From contig CAAGHP010000013.1 in the NCBI GenBank assembly GCA_900769705.1, positions 148,727 through 212,726 on the forward strand: DNA of 64,000 nucleotides. Direction: 5' to 3'. Source of the DNA: Alphaproteobacteria bacterium. GTDB lineage: Bacteria > Pseudomonadota > Alphaproteobacteria > RF32 > CAG-239. This document shows positions 22,774 through 31,830 of the stretch, in pieces (within the stretch, counting starts at the first letter, position 1; each line of letters starts with the position of its first letter). Position numbers and translations under genes: made by a program. The notes beneath the pieces were generated by a model that was not told the DNA's origin, did no database searches, and saw nothing but the letters and a program-made list of their open reading frames with translations.

Positions 22774-24538
22774 GATGCCTGCTTGGGATTTGAGCGATTA
22801 CTATAAAAATATGGCAGACGCAAAAATTGCTGCAGATTTGGAAGAATACCGTCACGGAACCGAAGAATTTGCTAAACGCTATAAAGGTAAATTAGTTTCT
22901 TTGTCAGCGGTAGAATTTTTGGATGCGATAAAAGATATTGAGCGCCGTTCTAAAATTGCCGGTCGTTTGGGCGGTTTTGCCTATCTTAATATGGTTACGC
23001 AAATGAAAAATGTTGAGGCTGTGGCGTTTTATCAAGATATTCAGGAAAAATTGACTGATTACTGCAAGCCGGCAATTTTCTTTTCGTTGGAATTTAATGC
23101 GTTGCCGGATGCCAAAATTGAGGAATGGCTGCAAAATAAAGATGTGGCGTTCTATAAATATTGGATAAATCGTATGCGCAAGTTCAAGAATTATGAACTT
23201 TCGGAACCGGTGGAAGAAATTTTGGTCGAAAAATCATTGACTTCTTCCGAGGCTTGGGTGCGTTTGTATGAAGAAACATCATCGCGCTTGGTTTATACGG
23301 TTGATGGCAAAGAATATAATGATGCCGAACTATCTAAGCTGATGCTGGATAAAAATCCGGAAATTCGAGAAAAAGCCGGCAAAGAGCTGAACCGTGTTTT
23401 GAAAGAAAACGGACATCTCATGACTTTTATTTATAATATGGTGATGAAAGACAAAGCCATAGAAGATGAAAAACGCGGCTTTAAAACTCCGGTTTCTTCT
23501 CGTAACTTGAGCGAAGATGTCAGTGATGAAACGGTTGAAGTTTTGGCGCAGACCGTGAAAAAACATTATAAGGATATTTCTGAGCGTTTTTATAAACTGA
23601 AAGCAAAATGGCTGGGTGTTGAAAAGATTGCTTATTGGGATAGAAACGCTCCTCTTCCGTTTGCTGCCGACACTACATATAGCTGGGATGAGGCGGTGCA
23701 GATTGTGCTGAACGCCTATAAAGAATTTTCGCCGAAGCTGTATAACATCGCTAAAGACTTTTTTGAGCATAACTGGATAGATGTTCCTCCTCGCGATGGC
23801 AAGCGCAGCGGCGCTTTCTGCAGTGGTCCGATTAGCGATGAACACCCTTATTTAATGCTGAATTTTGTAGGTAAGCAAAACGATGTTTTGACTTTAGCGC
23901 ATGAGCTCGGACATGGCTGCCACCATCAGCTGCGTTTGAAAAACGGCGAGCTGAACGAGCATTCTCGCATGACATCGGAAGAAGTGGCTTCTGTGTTTGG
24001 GGAAATGATGGTGTTCCAATCCATGTTGCGCAATTTGAAAGACGACAAGGCCAAACTGTGTTTGATTGCTTCTAAAGTCGGCGATATGATTAACACGGCC
24101 ATTCGGCAAATTGCCTTTCACTTTTTTGAAACCCGCGCCCACAACGAGCGGAAAAACGGCGAAGTTTCGGAAGAGCGTCTGTGTCAAATTTGGCTGGAGG
24201 AAATGCGCGACAGCTTAGGCGAATATGTTGAAGTAACCGATGATAGCAAGCATATTTGGTCTATGGTCGGTCACTTCTTTTTCCTGCCGTTTTATGTTTA
24301 TGCTTATTCATTTGCCGATTGCTTTGTCAACTCTTTGTATCAGGTAAGCCAATCCGGCAAAGTAGAAAATTTTGCTGATAAATATTTGGATATGCTTTCT
24401 AAAACCGCGCTGGAAGATTATGACAAGATTCTGGCCCCGTTTGGTTTAAACCCGAACAGTCCAGATTTTTGGGAATATGGTTTATCCTTAATTTCATCGT
24501 ATATTGATATGTTGGAAGATCTTGATTCTCGGATATAA
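22763..24538 (+). CDS. pepF: Oligoendopeptidase F (M3B family)
   Basis: A 591-residue zinc metallopeptidase. The active-site motif HELGHGCHH is at about residues 389-397, with the third ligand in the following SEEVASVFGEMM segment. The start at 22763 has AAAGGAG upstream; a longer frame from 22727 is less likely. PepF-type enzymes cut oligopeptides of roughly 7-17 residues in the cytoplasm and help recycle peptides. Length and domain order are normal. It is the last gene of a three-gene unit in which each start overlaps the preceding gene. Confidence 0.92.
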   Translation: MTNKMPAWDLSDYYKNMADAKIAADLEEYRHGTEEFAKRYKGKLVSLSAVEFLDAIKDIERRSKIAGRLGGFAYLNMVTQMKNVEAVAFYQDIQEKLTDYCKPAIFFSLEFNALPDAKIEEWLQNKDVAFYKYWINRMRKFKNYELSEPVEEILVEKSLTSSEAWVRLYEETSSRLVYTVDGKEYNDAELSKLMLDKNPEIREKAGKELNRVLKENGHLMTFIYNMVMKDKAIEDEKRGFKTPVSSRNLSEDVSDETVEVLAQTVKKHYKDISERFYKLKAKWLGVEKIAYWDRNAPLPFAADTTYSWDEAVQIVLNAYKEFSPKLYNIAKDFFEHNWIDVPPRDGKRSGAFCSGPISDEHPYLMLNFVGKQNDVLTLAHELGHGCHHQLRLKNGELNEHSRMTSEEVASVFGEMMVFQSMLRNLKDDKAKLCLIASKVGDMINTAIRQIAFHFFETRAHNERKNGEVSEERLCQIWLEEMRDSLGEYVEVTDDSKHIWSMVGHFFFLPFYVYAYSFADCFVNSLYQVSQSGKVENFADKYLDMLSKTALEDYDKILAPFGLNPNSPDFWEYGLSLISSYIDMLEDLDSRI

Positions 24539-24798
24539 GGAAACTCGTCTAATGGTCTACTACTTTTAACTTTTGTGCTTGTGTACTAATTTGTACACGG
24601 CGCAAAAAAGTTAATGCGTATTAGCCTCATTATCCGAGTTTCTGAGAGTTAGTGCCGGTTGCAACAATAAGCAGCCGGTTTTTCTTATGTACTATTATGT
24701 ACACGGCGCAAAAAAGTTAATGCGCATTATCCTCATTATCCGAGTTTTTATGGACTTGTGCCGGCTGTTTGAAAATAGCAGCCGGTATTATTATATAC
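24539..24798 (+). ncRNA. Tandem pair of ~106-bp structured repeats
   Basis: Two adjacent copies, 24582-24687 and 24688-about 24793, are near-identical over the first 60 bases and homologous after that. Each contains three inverted repeats in order: TGTAC/GTACA, GCGC/GCGY, and an 8-9 bp hairpin GCCGGYTG/GCAGCCGGT. In that last stem a T-G pair in one copy is a C-G pair in the other. The first copy ends in TTTTTC like a terminator. No open frame is shared. The best reading is a duplicated small-RNA gene or a mobile structured element; no known family is recognised. Confidence 0.55.
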
Positions 24799-24835
24799 CG
24801 AAAACCCCGCATATTTTATTTGCGGGGCTTTTCTG
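24799..24835. terminator. Bidirectional terminator
   Basis: CCCCGC pairs with GCGGGG around an AT-rich loop, with AAAA before and CTTTTCT after. It serves the minus-strand ferritin-like gene and probably the repeats on the plus strand. Confidence 0.8.
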
Positions 24836-24850
24836 ATGTCAGGTTAAATT

Positions 24851-25333
24851 TTAGTTTTTAAAATCTGCTTCAAAATCTTCCATTTCTTGTTCGTGTTCCA
24901 GTTCCTCTTTGAGAATTTTGCGGGAAATGCGAAAAGTTTCAAAATCCTTGCCCTCTGTCATCTCGCAAAGGCGCTGATAACGCTCAACGGCGCAGCGCTC
25001 TGAAGCCAAATTTTCTTTAACCAGCGTTTGCACATCCGTAACTTTCGGCGGCATATAGCGGCAGCGAGCCAAACGTCCCCAATCTTCCGGACTGAGCGCC
25101 GGAGTGCCGCCCAGCTGCAAAATGCGGTTAGCCAGCCAATCGGCGTGTTTCAGCTCTTCGCCGGCATGCTCCTCAAATTCCTTGACAATACTCGGACGTT
25201 CCGGTCCGTAAGCCAGCTTGGCTCCGAGCCAATATTGATAGTAGGCCAGCCACTCTTCGGCATACGCTTCATTTAAAACTTTCAGTAGTTCGTCTAAGTC
25301 CAGTTTAATAATTTTTTTAGCCATTTCACCCAT
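24851..25333 (-). CDS. Ferritin-like diiron protein
   Basis: A 160-residue four-helix protein. The diiron ligands are visible as EEWLAYYQYW in helix A, EEHAGEELKHADW in helix B, LASERCAVERY in helix C and KEELEHEQEMED in helix D. It resembles bacterioferritin-like and archaeal-type Dps-like proteins. These store iron or detoxify peroxide, which is useful in an anaerobe with iron-sulfur enzymes. The start at 25333 has TAGGAG at good spacing; a longer frame to 25375 is not supported. A monocistronic gene with its own terminator. Confidence 0.85.
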   Translation of the reverse strand: MGEMAKKIIKLDLDELLKVLNEAYAEEWLAYYQYWLGAKLAYGPERPSIVKEFEEHAGEELKHADWLANRILQLGGTPALSPEDWGRLARCRYMPPKVTDVQTLVKENLASERCAVERYQRLCEMTEGKDFETFRISRKILKEELEHEQEMEDFEADFKN

Positions 25334-25452
25334 TTTATATCTCCTAATATATTGCATCAGAACATATATAATCACTAAGCAAACAGAATCAACGTTTACG
25401 ACTATTTAATATTTTGCATCTAAACTCAAATCTATGTAAAAGGAGAAATATT

Positions 25453-26103
25453 ATGGTTTTGGTGGCTCCCAGCCTGTTGGCGGCAAATTTCAGATGTTTG
25501 GCAGATGAGGTGCAAATGGTTGAACAAGCCGGTGCAGATTGGCTGCATTTAGACATTATGGACGGGCATTTTGTGCCTAATTTAAGTTTTGGTGCTGATA
25601 TGATAAAGCAGCTGCGTCCAGTCAGTAAGCTGTTTTTTGACGTGCATTTAATGGTGCAAGAGCCAAACAATTTTCTGCCGCAGTTTTTGCATAGCGGCGC
25701 CGATTTAATTACCGTGCATTATGAATCGTGTTCTGATTTGCACGCGGTGTTGGCGCAAATCAAAGCTGCGGGCTTAAAAGCCGGAGTTTCGCTAAAGCCT
25801 AAAACACCGGCAAGTGTTTTAGAACCGTATCTGACGGAAATTGATAATATTTTGATTATGACCGTTGAACCGGGGTTTGGCGGACAAAAATTTATGGCGG
25901 AGATGCTGCAAAAAGTTGCGGAGTCATCTAAAATGGCGGCTGAGCGCGCTGTAACCGTTGAGGTCGACGGCGGTGTAAATTCGGAAACCGCCAAGTTTTG
26001 CGTAGAACAGGGAGCGAAAGTTTTGGTTGCCGGCAGCGCTGTTTTTAAGAGTGATAATCCGGCGGAAGTCATCAGACAGCTGCATAGTTTGGGAGAAAAA
26101 TAA
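25453..26103 (+). CDS. rpe: Ribulose-phosphate 3-epimerase
   Basis: A 216-residue TIM barrel that interconverts ribulose-5-phosphate and xylulose-5-phosphate in the pentose phosphate pathway. Family signatures are complete: APSLLAANF at the start, HLDIMDGHFVPNLSFG with the metal-binding Asp, DVHLMV, MTVEPGFGGQKF and VDGGVN. The start at 25453 has AAAGGAG upstream. Its stop overlaps the start of the response-regulator gene as TAATG, so the two are translationally coupled, an unusual pairing of a sugar enzyme with a regulator. Confidence 0.95.
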   Translation: MVLVAPSLLAANFRCLADEVQMVEQAGADWLHLDIMDGHFVPNLSFGADMIKQLRPVSKLFFDVHLMVQEPNNFLPQFLHSGADLITVHYESCSDLHAVLAQIKAAGLKAGVSLKPKTPASVLEPYLTEIDNILIMTVEPGFGGQKFMAEMLQKVAESSKMAAERAVTVEVDGGVNSETAKFCVEQGAKVLVAGSAVFKSDNPAEVIRQLHSLGEK

Positions 26104-26804
26104 TGGCTACGATTATGATTGTGGAAGACGAGCAGGCAATTGCACTGTTGCTGAAATATAACTTAGAAAAAAACGGCTATGAAACGATTATCGTATCGCA
26201 TGGCAATCGGGTGGTCACTGCGGTTGAAAAATATCTGCCGTCGTTGGTTTTGCTGGACTGGATGTTGCCGGAAATGTCAGGGTTGGAGCTTTGTAAGATT
26301 ATCCGCAATAATCCGGAGTTGAAAAATATTCCGATTATAATGCTGACAGCCAAAAGTCAGGAAGAAGACAAAGTTATCGGGCTTTCGGCCGGCGCAGACG
26401 ACTATGTGACTAAGCCATTTTCGGTGCCGGAACTATTGGCGCGCATAAAGACAAATCTGCGTCGCGTTAGCACAGTTAATCAGCCGATAAAGAGAGAATA
26501 CACCTTTAAGGATATTCGTTTAGACGCGGTAGAGAAAAAGGTTTTTCGCGGCGAAAACTATGTGCGTTTGGGACCGACTGAGTTTCGGATTTTGAAGCTT
26601 CTGATAGCCAATCCGCGTCAGGTTTTTTCGCGTGAAGATTTGCTGAAAGAGGTTTGGGGAAATAGCGTATATGTGGAAATGCGCACGGTAGATGTGCATA
26701 TTCGCCGCCTGCGCAAAGCCTTAAATGAGTTCGGTGCCGATTATATTCGCACCATACGTGCCACCGGTTATTCTATTGATGATCACGAAGTTGAAGCGGA
26801 GTAA
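26103..26804 (+). CDS. OmpR/PhoB-type response regulator
   Basis: A 233-residue two-domain regulator. The receiver domain (1-120) shows the acidic pocket VEDE, the phospho-acceptor in LLDWMLPEMSG (Asp about 53), the switch Thr in MLTAK and the conserved Lys in VTKPF. The C-terminal winged helix (about 130-230) ends in the typical DVHIRRLRKAL and IRTIRATGYSI. The sequence is closest in feel to PhoB or CtrA-adjacent regulators, but no histidine kinase or phosphate gene is nearby, so the signal is unknown. Confidence 0.9.
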   Translation: MATIMIVEDEQAIALLLKYNLEKNGYETIIVSHGNRVVTAVEKYLPSLVLLDWMLPEMSGLELCKIIRNNPELKNIPIIMLTAKSQEEDKVIGLSAGADDYVTKPFSVPELLARIKTNLRRVSTVNQPIKREYTFKDIRLDAVEKKVFRGENYVRLGPTEFRILKLLIANPRQVFSREDLLKEVWGNSVYVEMRTVDVHIRRLRKALNEFGADYIRTIRATGYSIDDHEVEAE

Positions 26805-26809
26805 TAAAA

Positions 26810-27099
26810 ACGGGCAGACCTCAGTAAAACAGCAGGCAGCACCTGAACATAATTCGCCAACGCCTTTCAAATATTTGCCGTTCTTAAAACGTTCATAGGC
26901 AAAATAAGCGCCGGCACCCTGACTTACCAGCGGGATTTATTATTTCTAAAGAAATAGAACAAGGCTCAGACAAACCTAAAAAAGTTCCATAATCTTTGAC
27001 AGAGTTGCCATCTTTTTCAATATTAAATAGATGCTCAAGTTCATCCGGATATAAAAAATTTGAAAGAATGTTGTCTAAATAATCTTGTGTTATAGCCAT
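26810..27099 (-). pseudogene. Frameshifted hypothetical gene
   Basis: From the ATG at 27099 about 53 residues are in frame (MAITQDYLDNILSNFLYPDE onward to ISLEIIN). A one-base shift near 26935 then moves the likely continuation to another frame, where VSQGAGAYFAYERFKNGKYL and GELCSGAACC read as a coherent protein before merging into the end of the regulator gene. No complete version is present. Alternatively the 68-residue ORF 26893-27099 is expressed as it stands. The family is unknown. Confidence 0.4.
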
Positions 27100-27224
27100 G
27101 TTATTCTTCTAGCTAAACCGTTAAAAATAGGGTTGCAGGCGCAATGGCAGAATTTTTGGGCAAATTTTAAAAAAAAGCTTGATTATTTTTTTAGATTATA
27201 ATATTTGTAGGGTGTTTTGAAAGT

Positions 27225-27310
27225 GCGGCCATGGCGAAATTGGTAGACGCGTAACGTTGAGGTCGTTATGAACTAAGTTCATGGAAGTTCAAGTCTTCTT
27301 GGCCGCACCA
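27225..27310 (+). tRNA. tRNA-Leu (GAG)
   Basis: An 86-base class II tRNA with acceptor GCGGCCA, anticodon loop TTGAGGT (anticodon GAG), a long variable arm (TGAACTAAGTTCA), T-loop TTCAAGT and encoded CCA. Confidence 0.93.
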
Positions 27311-27355
27311 TTTTTAAACTTACTTTGCAATTGAGACGTCAAAGGAGAGCTGGCT

Positions 27356-28309
27356 ATGTTGAAAATTTATAAAACAGAAAACGGCGGAAAGTTAGTTAAG
27401 CTCAAACAGTCTCGAAATGTTGCTCAAGCGTGGTTCAATTTAATAAATCCGACCGGAGATGAAATCAACCAGGTTTCGTCTATGCTGAAGGTGGATCCGG
27501 ATATTTTGAAAAATTCTTTGGATGCCGATGAACGTTCGCGTACCGAGGTTGATGACGGAGTCTTTTCGGCAATTATTAACTTGCCGCTGTTGGATGAGGA
27601 AGGAAATTTTGATACGTTGCCTTGCGGTTTGGTGTTTTCTGCCAAGAATTTTTTGACTATTTGTTCTAAAGATAACCGAATTTTAGGCGCATTTAATAAA
27701 AATACGGCCAAAACCTTTGATACGCGCGAACGTACTCGTTTTATGCTGCTGATTTTGTATAAAATTACCCAATTTTATTTGCGCTATTTGGCAATTATCA
27801 ACCGTAAAACCGAACACATTGAAGATGCTTTGAAGCAAACCACCAATAATCAGGAGCTTTTTCAGCTGATAGAAATTCAAAAGTCTTTGGTTTATTTTAC
27901 TACGGCTCTGCGCGATAATCACTTGGTTTTGGAAAAAATTCTGCGTATGATAAAATCTCCTGCAACTTCAAAGCTGCTGGCGTTTACCGAAGATGATATC
28001 GATTTGCTGGAAGACGTGATTGTGGAAAATAAACAGGCTATTGAAATGGTCGATATGCATCGTTCCATTTTAGAGGGAATGATGGATGGCTTTGCCTCTA
28101 TTATCAATAATAATGTAAACTTGGTTATGAAATTTTTGGCAGCTATTACGATTGTGCTTTCAATCCCGACCATGCTGGCCAGCTTTTGGGGAATGAATGT
28201 GGCGGTTCCGGCGGCAAATATGCAATATGGTTTTTGGGTGGTGCTGTCGCTTTCTGTGCTAGCAACCTTGATTGTGATTATTTATTTTCGCAAAAAAGGT
28301 ATGTTTTAG
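27356..28309 (+). CDS. CorA-family divalent cation transporter
   Basis: A 317-residue protein. The N-terminal 250 residues form the cytoplasmic funnel domain. The two C-terminal helices follow, with the selectivity signature GMN in ASFWGMNVAVP at about residue 280 between them and a basic RKKGMF tail at the end. CorA channels take up magnesium, sometimes cobalt or nickel. The start has AAAGGAG upstream. It is monocistronic, just after tRNA-Leu. Confidence 0.92.
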   Translation: MLKIYKTENGGKLVKLKQSRNVAQAWFNLINPTGDEINQVSSMLKVDPDILKNSLDADERSRTEVDDGVFSAIINLPLLDEEGNFDTLPCGLVFSAKNFLTICSKDNRILGAFNKNTAKTFDTRERTRFMLLILYKITQFYLRYLAIINRKTEHIEDALKQTTNNQELFQLIEIQKSLVYFTTALRDNHLVLEKILRMIKSPATSKLLAFTEDDIDLLEDVIVENKQAIEMVDMHRSILEGMMDGFASIINNNVNLVMKFLAAITIVLSIPTMLASFWGMNVAVPAANMQYGFWVVLSLSVLATLIVIIYFRKKGMF

Positions 28310-28401
28310 CAAAAAATCTGTAGACTATTTAAATTCTGTCTTTTCATATTAAATCATTTTGATATATTCTTTGATGAGTTTAAAGTTTAAGGAGAAATCT
28401 T

Positions 28402-28875
28402 GTGTGGCTCGGTTTTATGGTAATTGTCTTAACGGCGGCGGCTGATCAAATCAGCAAGTTTTTTGCTGCCGAATACTTGACAGAAGGTCAGCCTTGGGCT
28501 GTGATAAACTTTTTTAACTTGGTAAAAGTCTGGAATACCGGCGTCAGTTTTTCTATGTTCAACAATTATGGAAAAGCAGGAGCCATTGTTTTGAGTGTTT
28601 TTGCGCTGGGCGTGGTTGCGTTTTTAGGCTATTGGATGCTGAAAGAAACAAATAAGCTGAAAATTACCGCTTTGGCCTGCATTATCGGCGGAGCGCTGGG
28701 AAATGTGGCAGACCGCGTGCGTTTCGGCGCAGTACTGGATTTTTTGGATTTTCATTATAAAAATATGCACTGGCCGGCTTTTAATCTGGCGGATAGTTTT
28801 ATCTGTATTGGTGTGTTTATACTGATTTGTCTGGAATTTATGGATAATAAAAAGAAAAAAACAGAGGAGGTTTAA
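28402..28875 (+). CDS. lspA: Signal peptidase II
   Basis: A 157-residue inner-membrane aspartyl protease that removes signal peptides from lipoproteins. Four hydrophobic helices are visible. The catalytic aspartates are D104 in GNVADRV and D131 in FNLADS, and the NTGVSF motif is at about 45-50. It starts with GTG, preceded by AAGGAG. It begins the unit lspA, DUF3035-type lipoprotein, and two M16 genes, an order known from many alphaproteobacteria. Substrates in this window include the lipoproteins at 9559 and 28877. Confidence 0.95.
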   Translation: MWLGFMVIVLTAAADQISKFFAAEYLTEGQPWAVINFFNLVKVWNTGVSFSMFNNYGKAGAIVLSVFALGVVAFLGYWMLKETNKLKITALACIIGGALGNVADRVRFGAVLDFLDFHYKNMHWPAFNLADSFICIGVFILICLEFMDNKKKKTEEV

Positions 28876-28876
28876 A

Positions 28877-29083
28877 ATGAAAAAGCTAAGTCTTATGTTG
28901 ATGTTAGGACTGTTGGCCGTCGGGCTTTCTTCTTGCGGCTGGACTAAAGAAAAATTGGGCTTTACCCGCAAAGGGCCGGATGAAACGAAAGTTGTGAAAA
29001 AACAGCCGCTGATTTTGCCTCCGGAATACAGTGTCCGTCCTAAAAATGTGGAAGTAACAGAAGATTTTGAAGAAGATGAATAG
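28877..29083 (+). CDS. DUF3035-like small lipoprotein
   Basis: A 68-residue protein with a lipoprotein signal and lipobox LSSC near residue 20. The mature part contains KGPDETKVVKKQPLILPPEY, the conserved block of DUF3035 proteins that sit next to lspA in alphaproteobacteria. It is shorter than many members. GAGGAGG precedes the ATG. Its 3' end overlaps the M16 gene by eight bases. The function is unknown; an envelope role is likely. Confidence 0.8.
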   Translation: MKKLSLMLMLGLLAVGLSSCGWTKEKLGFTRKGPDETKVVKKQPLILPPEYSVRPKNVEVTEDFEEDE

Positions 29084-30419
29084 AATTTTTGCAATTTTAT
29101 TAAGCGCAGGATTTCTTTTTATCAACGCTGCCGAAGCCAAGCTTTTTAATGCTGAAGAATTTACGCTGGATAACGGTTTGCGGGTGGTGGTAGTAGAAAA
29201 CCACAAAGCTCCGTTGATTAAGCACATGATATGGTATAGGGCCGGTGCGATTGATGAACAATTCGGCAAAGGCGGCAGTGCGCATCTGCTGGAGCATTTG
29301 ATGTTTCGCGGCTCCAAAAAGGTTAAAGACGGCGAATATAATCGGATTATGCATGAAAACGGTGCAGACAGCAATGCTTTTACCAGCTATGATATGACCG
29401 TATATCATCAATTTGCCGATATCAGCCGGCTGGAAGCTTTGATGGCTTTGGAAGCCGACAGAATGCAGAATTTGAATTTTGATGACCAAGCGTTTGCCGC
29501 CGAGCAGAAAATAGTATATCAAGAGCGCAAGCAGGTGGTAGAAAACAATCCGGCGGCTCCATTTGCCGAAAAAATGAATTTGCTGCTGTGGGGCAATTCT
29601 CCGTACGGGCATCCGGTTACGGGGTTGGCCGAGGAAATTATGCAGCTAAATGCTGACGATGTACGCAGCTTTTATCAGAGCTTTTATGCTCCGAACAATG
29701 CAATTTTGGTTTTGGCCGGCGATATAGATGTTAAGACAGCCAAAAAGCTGGCGCAAAAATATTATGGAAATATTGAAGCTAAAGAAATATCAAAAAACAA
29801 AATAGAGGCGGAACAGCATGATTTTGCCGAAAAAATCAAAATGAAACTGCCGTTTATAACAACTCCGAAATTGACAATAAAATATTTGCTGCCGCATTTT
29901 TCTGCCGTTAAAGGCAATATATATGATTATATGGTGTTGGCCGAATATTTAGGCGGCGGACAAACTTCGGCACTGTATCAGGAATTGGTAACAAAAAGCC
30001 GACTGGCGGTCGGAGTTTCGGCAGGATACGCCTTCAATGCTAACGGAAACAGCGTATTTTCTGTTTTTGCAGTGCCGGCACAAAATACATCTATGCTGGC
30101 TTTGAATGTGGCTTTGCGGGAGGCTCGCGCTCAGGCTCTGCAAAGTCTGACGCCCGAAAAACTGGATAAAGTAAAAAAGAAGATGGTTGCCGATTTGGTG
30201 TTTGCCAATGACAATCCGGAAGATGCGGCGTATTGGCTTGGTTATATGCTGGTTAGTGGATTTAGTCTACAGGAGGTGCAGAATTACGCCGATAATATAA
30301 GTTCCGTGACATTGGACGGAGTTTTGCAGGCGGCAAGAGAAGTATTTTTGGCGGTTCCAAATGTTGAAGGTGAGCTTCTGCCGTTAAATGCGCCGGAGGG
30401 AGACAAGCAAAATGATTAA
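29076..30419 (+). CDS. M16 zinc peptidase, catalytic subunit
   Basis: A 447-residue exported pitrilysin-type peptidase with a signal peptide (about residues 1-21). The inverted zinc motif HxxEH is H70-LLE-H74, and the distal ligand is E150 in VYQERKQ, at the usual distance. The start at 29076 (ATG) is preferred over an in-frame TTG at 29067. It overlaps both neighbours by eight bases. With the inactive partner encoded next it should form a periplasmic heterodimer, as M16B pairs do. Confidence 0.9.
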   Translation: MNRIFAILLSAGFLFINAAEAKLFNAEEFTLDNGLRVVVVENHKAPLIKHMIWYRAGAIDEQFGKGGSAHLLEHLMFRGSKKVKDGEYNRIMHENGADSNAFTSYDMTVYHQFADISRLEALMALEADRMQNLNFDDQAFAAEQKIVYQERKQVVENNPAAPFAEKMNLLLWGNSPYGHPVTGLAEEIMQLNADDVRSFYQSFYAPNNAILVLAGDIDVKTAKKLAQKYYGNIEAKEISKNKIEAEQHDFAEKIKMKLPFITTPKLTIKYLLPHFSAVKGNIYDYMVLAEYLGGGQTSALYQELVTKSRLAVGVSAGYAFNANGNSVFSVFAVPAQNTSMLALNVALREARAQALQSLTPEKLDKVKKKMVADLVFANDNPEDAAYWLGYMLVSGFSLQEVQNYADNISSVTLDGVLQAAREVFLAVPNVEGELLPLNAPEGDKQND

Positions 30420-31827
30420 GCATGCCAAACCGAAAAACTTTGTTTATTATCTGAAACGTTTGGCCGTTTTAGCGGTAGCGTTGTGTTTTATTATGCAAAT
30501 TCCGGTAGTTATCAAACATTTTGATTCCATTGATATTGAAGGAATTTTAGATAAATCAGAGCTGAAAAATGTTCATTTTAAGGCTAAGGTGCAGAAAATT
30601 GAACAGGGAGCTTTGACTGCGTATTTTATGGAAGAGCATTCTAATCCGATTGTCAGTATCAGTTTTATTTTTCAAAATGCCGGTGCGGCGCATGATGACG
30701 AAAATAAGCAGGGAATGGCGCTGCTGGCTGCGGCTTTGCTGACAGAAGGCGCCGGAGATTATGACAGCCGAACTTTTAAGGAAGCGGCAGAAGAAAACGG
30801 CGTAAAAATTGGGTTTTCTGTGTCAGCCGATGATTTTTCCGGCAGTTTGGCGTTTCCTAAAGCTAATATGCCAGCGGCAGTTAATTTGTTTAAAGCTGCT
30901 TTATATGAACCGCATCTGGAAGAAGATGATATCAATATCAAAAAGCAGCAATTGCTGACAGCTTTGCAGATGCAGAAAGAAAATCCGAAACAGCTGCTGG
31001 CAAACAAGTTTAAGGAAGATATTTTTGCCGGTCACCCTTATGCGCGCAATTCTATAGGTAAAGCGGCAGACATTCAGTCGGTTACGGCAGAAGAAATGCG
31101 GGAGTTTTTACGGAATAATCTGGCTCAGGACAATATAATTGTCGGAATTGCCGGCGATTTATCAAAAAATGAAGCTCAGAATGTTCTGGCGGATTTATTT
31201 GCCGGTCTGCCGATGAAAAGCCAAGCTAAGCCGCTGGCAAAAATAGATTTTTCGGCCGACGGGGTTGAATACAGCGTCGAACGGAAATCGGCGCAGGCAA
31301 TGACACGGCTGGCAGCACGCGGTACTTACCGCGACAGTGTTGATTTTTATCCGTTATATATTGCAAACTATATTTTCGGGGAGTCCGGCTTGAGTTCCAG
31401 ACTTTCGAAAATAATCAGAGAGCGTGAAGGGCTGACTTACGGAGTATATACTTATCTCAGCAACAGTGATGCGGTTGCGTTGATAGAAGGCGGATATTCT
31501 TCAACTCCCGAAAACTTTGAAAAAGCCAAAGAATTACTGAAAAAAGAGTGGTTGAAACTGGGAAAAGAAGGTGTCAGTACGCAAGAGCTTGATGAAGCCA
31601 AAAAGTCTCTGCTTAACTCTTTTTACTTGCGTTTTGCCACGATTGACGGCATATCAGATATGCTGACGGCAATGCAGAAATATAATTTAGGGATTGATTT
31701 TTTGGATAAACGTAACGATTATATCCGCAATGTGTCGAATAAAGATGTAAATGCGGCGGCAAAGAAATATTTTAACAGCATACCGGATTTTGTAAATATA
31801 GGGGTTGATAATTTGGGAGAAAAATAA
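30412..31827 (+). CDS. M16 peptidase-like, non-catalytic partner
   Basis: A 471-residue M16 homologue. An N-terminal transmembrane segment (about residues 18-35) anchors it in the membrane. At the place of the zinc motif it has ALLAAALLTEG instead of HxxEH, so it is catalytically dead. The C-terminal domain keeps the family pattern (IFGESGLSSRLSKIIREREGLTYGV). The start at 30412 has GGAGGGAG upstream and overlaps the preceding gene by eight bases. It probably forms the substrate chamber with the active subunit. Confidence 0.88.
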   Translation: MIKHAKPKNFVYYLKRLAVLAVALCFIMQIPVVIKHFDSIDIEGILDKSELKNVHFKAKVQKIEQGALTAYFMEEHSNPIVSISFIFQNAGAAHDDENKQGMALLAAALLTEGAGDYDSRTFKEAAEENGVKIGFSVSADDFSGSLAFPKANMPAAVNLFKAALYEPHLEEDDINIKKQQLLTALQMQKENPKQLLANKFKEDIFAGHPYARNSIGKAADIQSVTAEEMREFLRNNLAQDNIIVGIAGDLSKNEAQNVLADLFAGLPMKSQAKPLAKIDFSADGVEYSVERKSAQAMTRLAARGTYRDSVDFYPLYIANYIFGESGLSSRLSKIIREREGLTYGVYTYLSNSDAVALIEGGYSSTPENFEKAKELLKKEWLKLGKEGVSTQELDEAKKSLLNSFYLRFATIDGISDMLTAMQKYNLGIDFLDKRNDYIRNVSNKDVNAAAKKYFNSIPDFVNIGVDNLGEK

Positions 31828-31830
31828 AAG

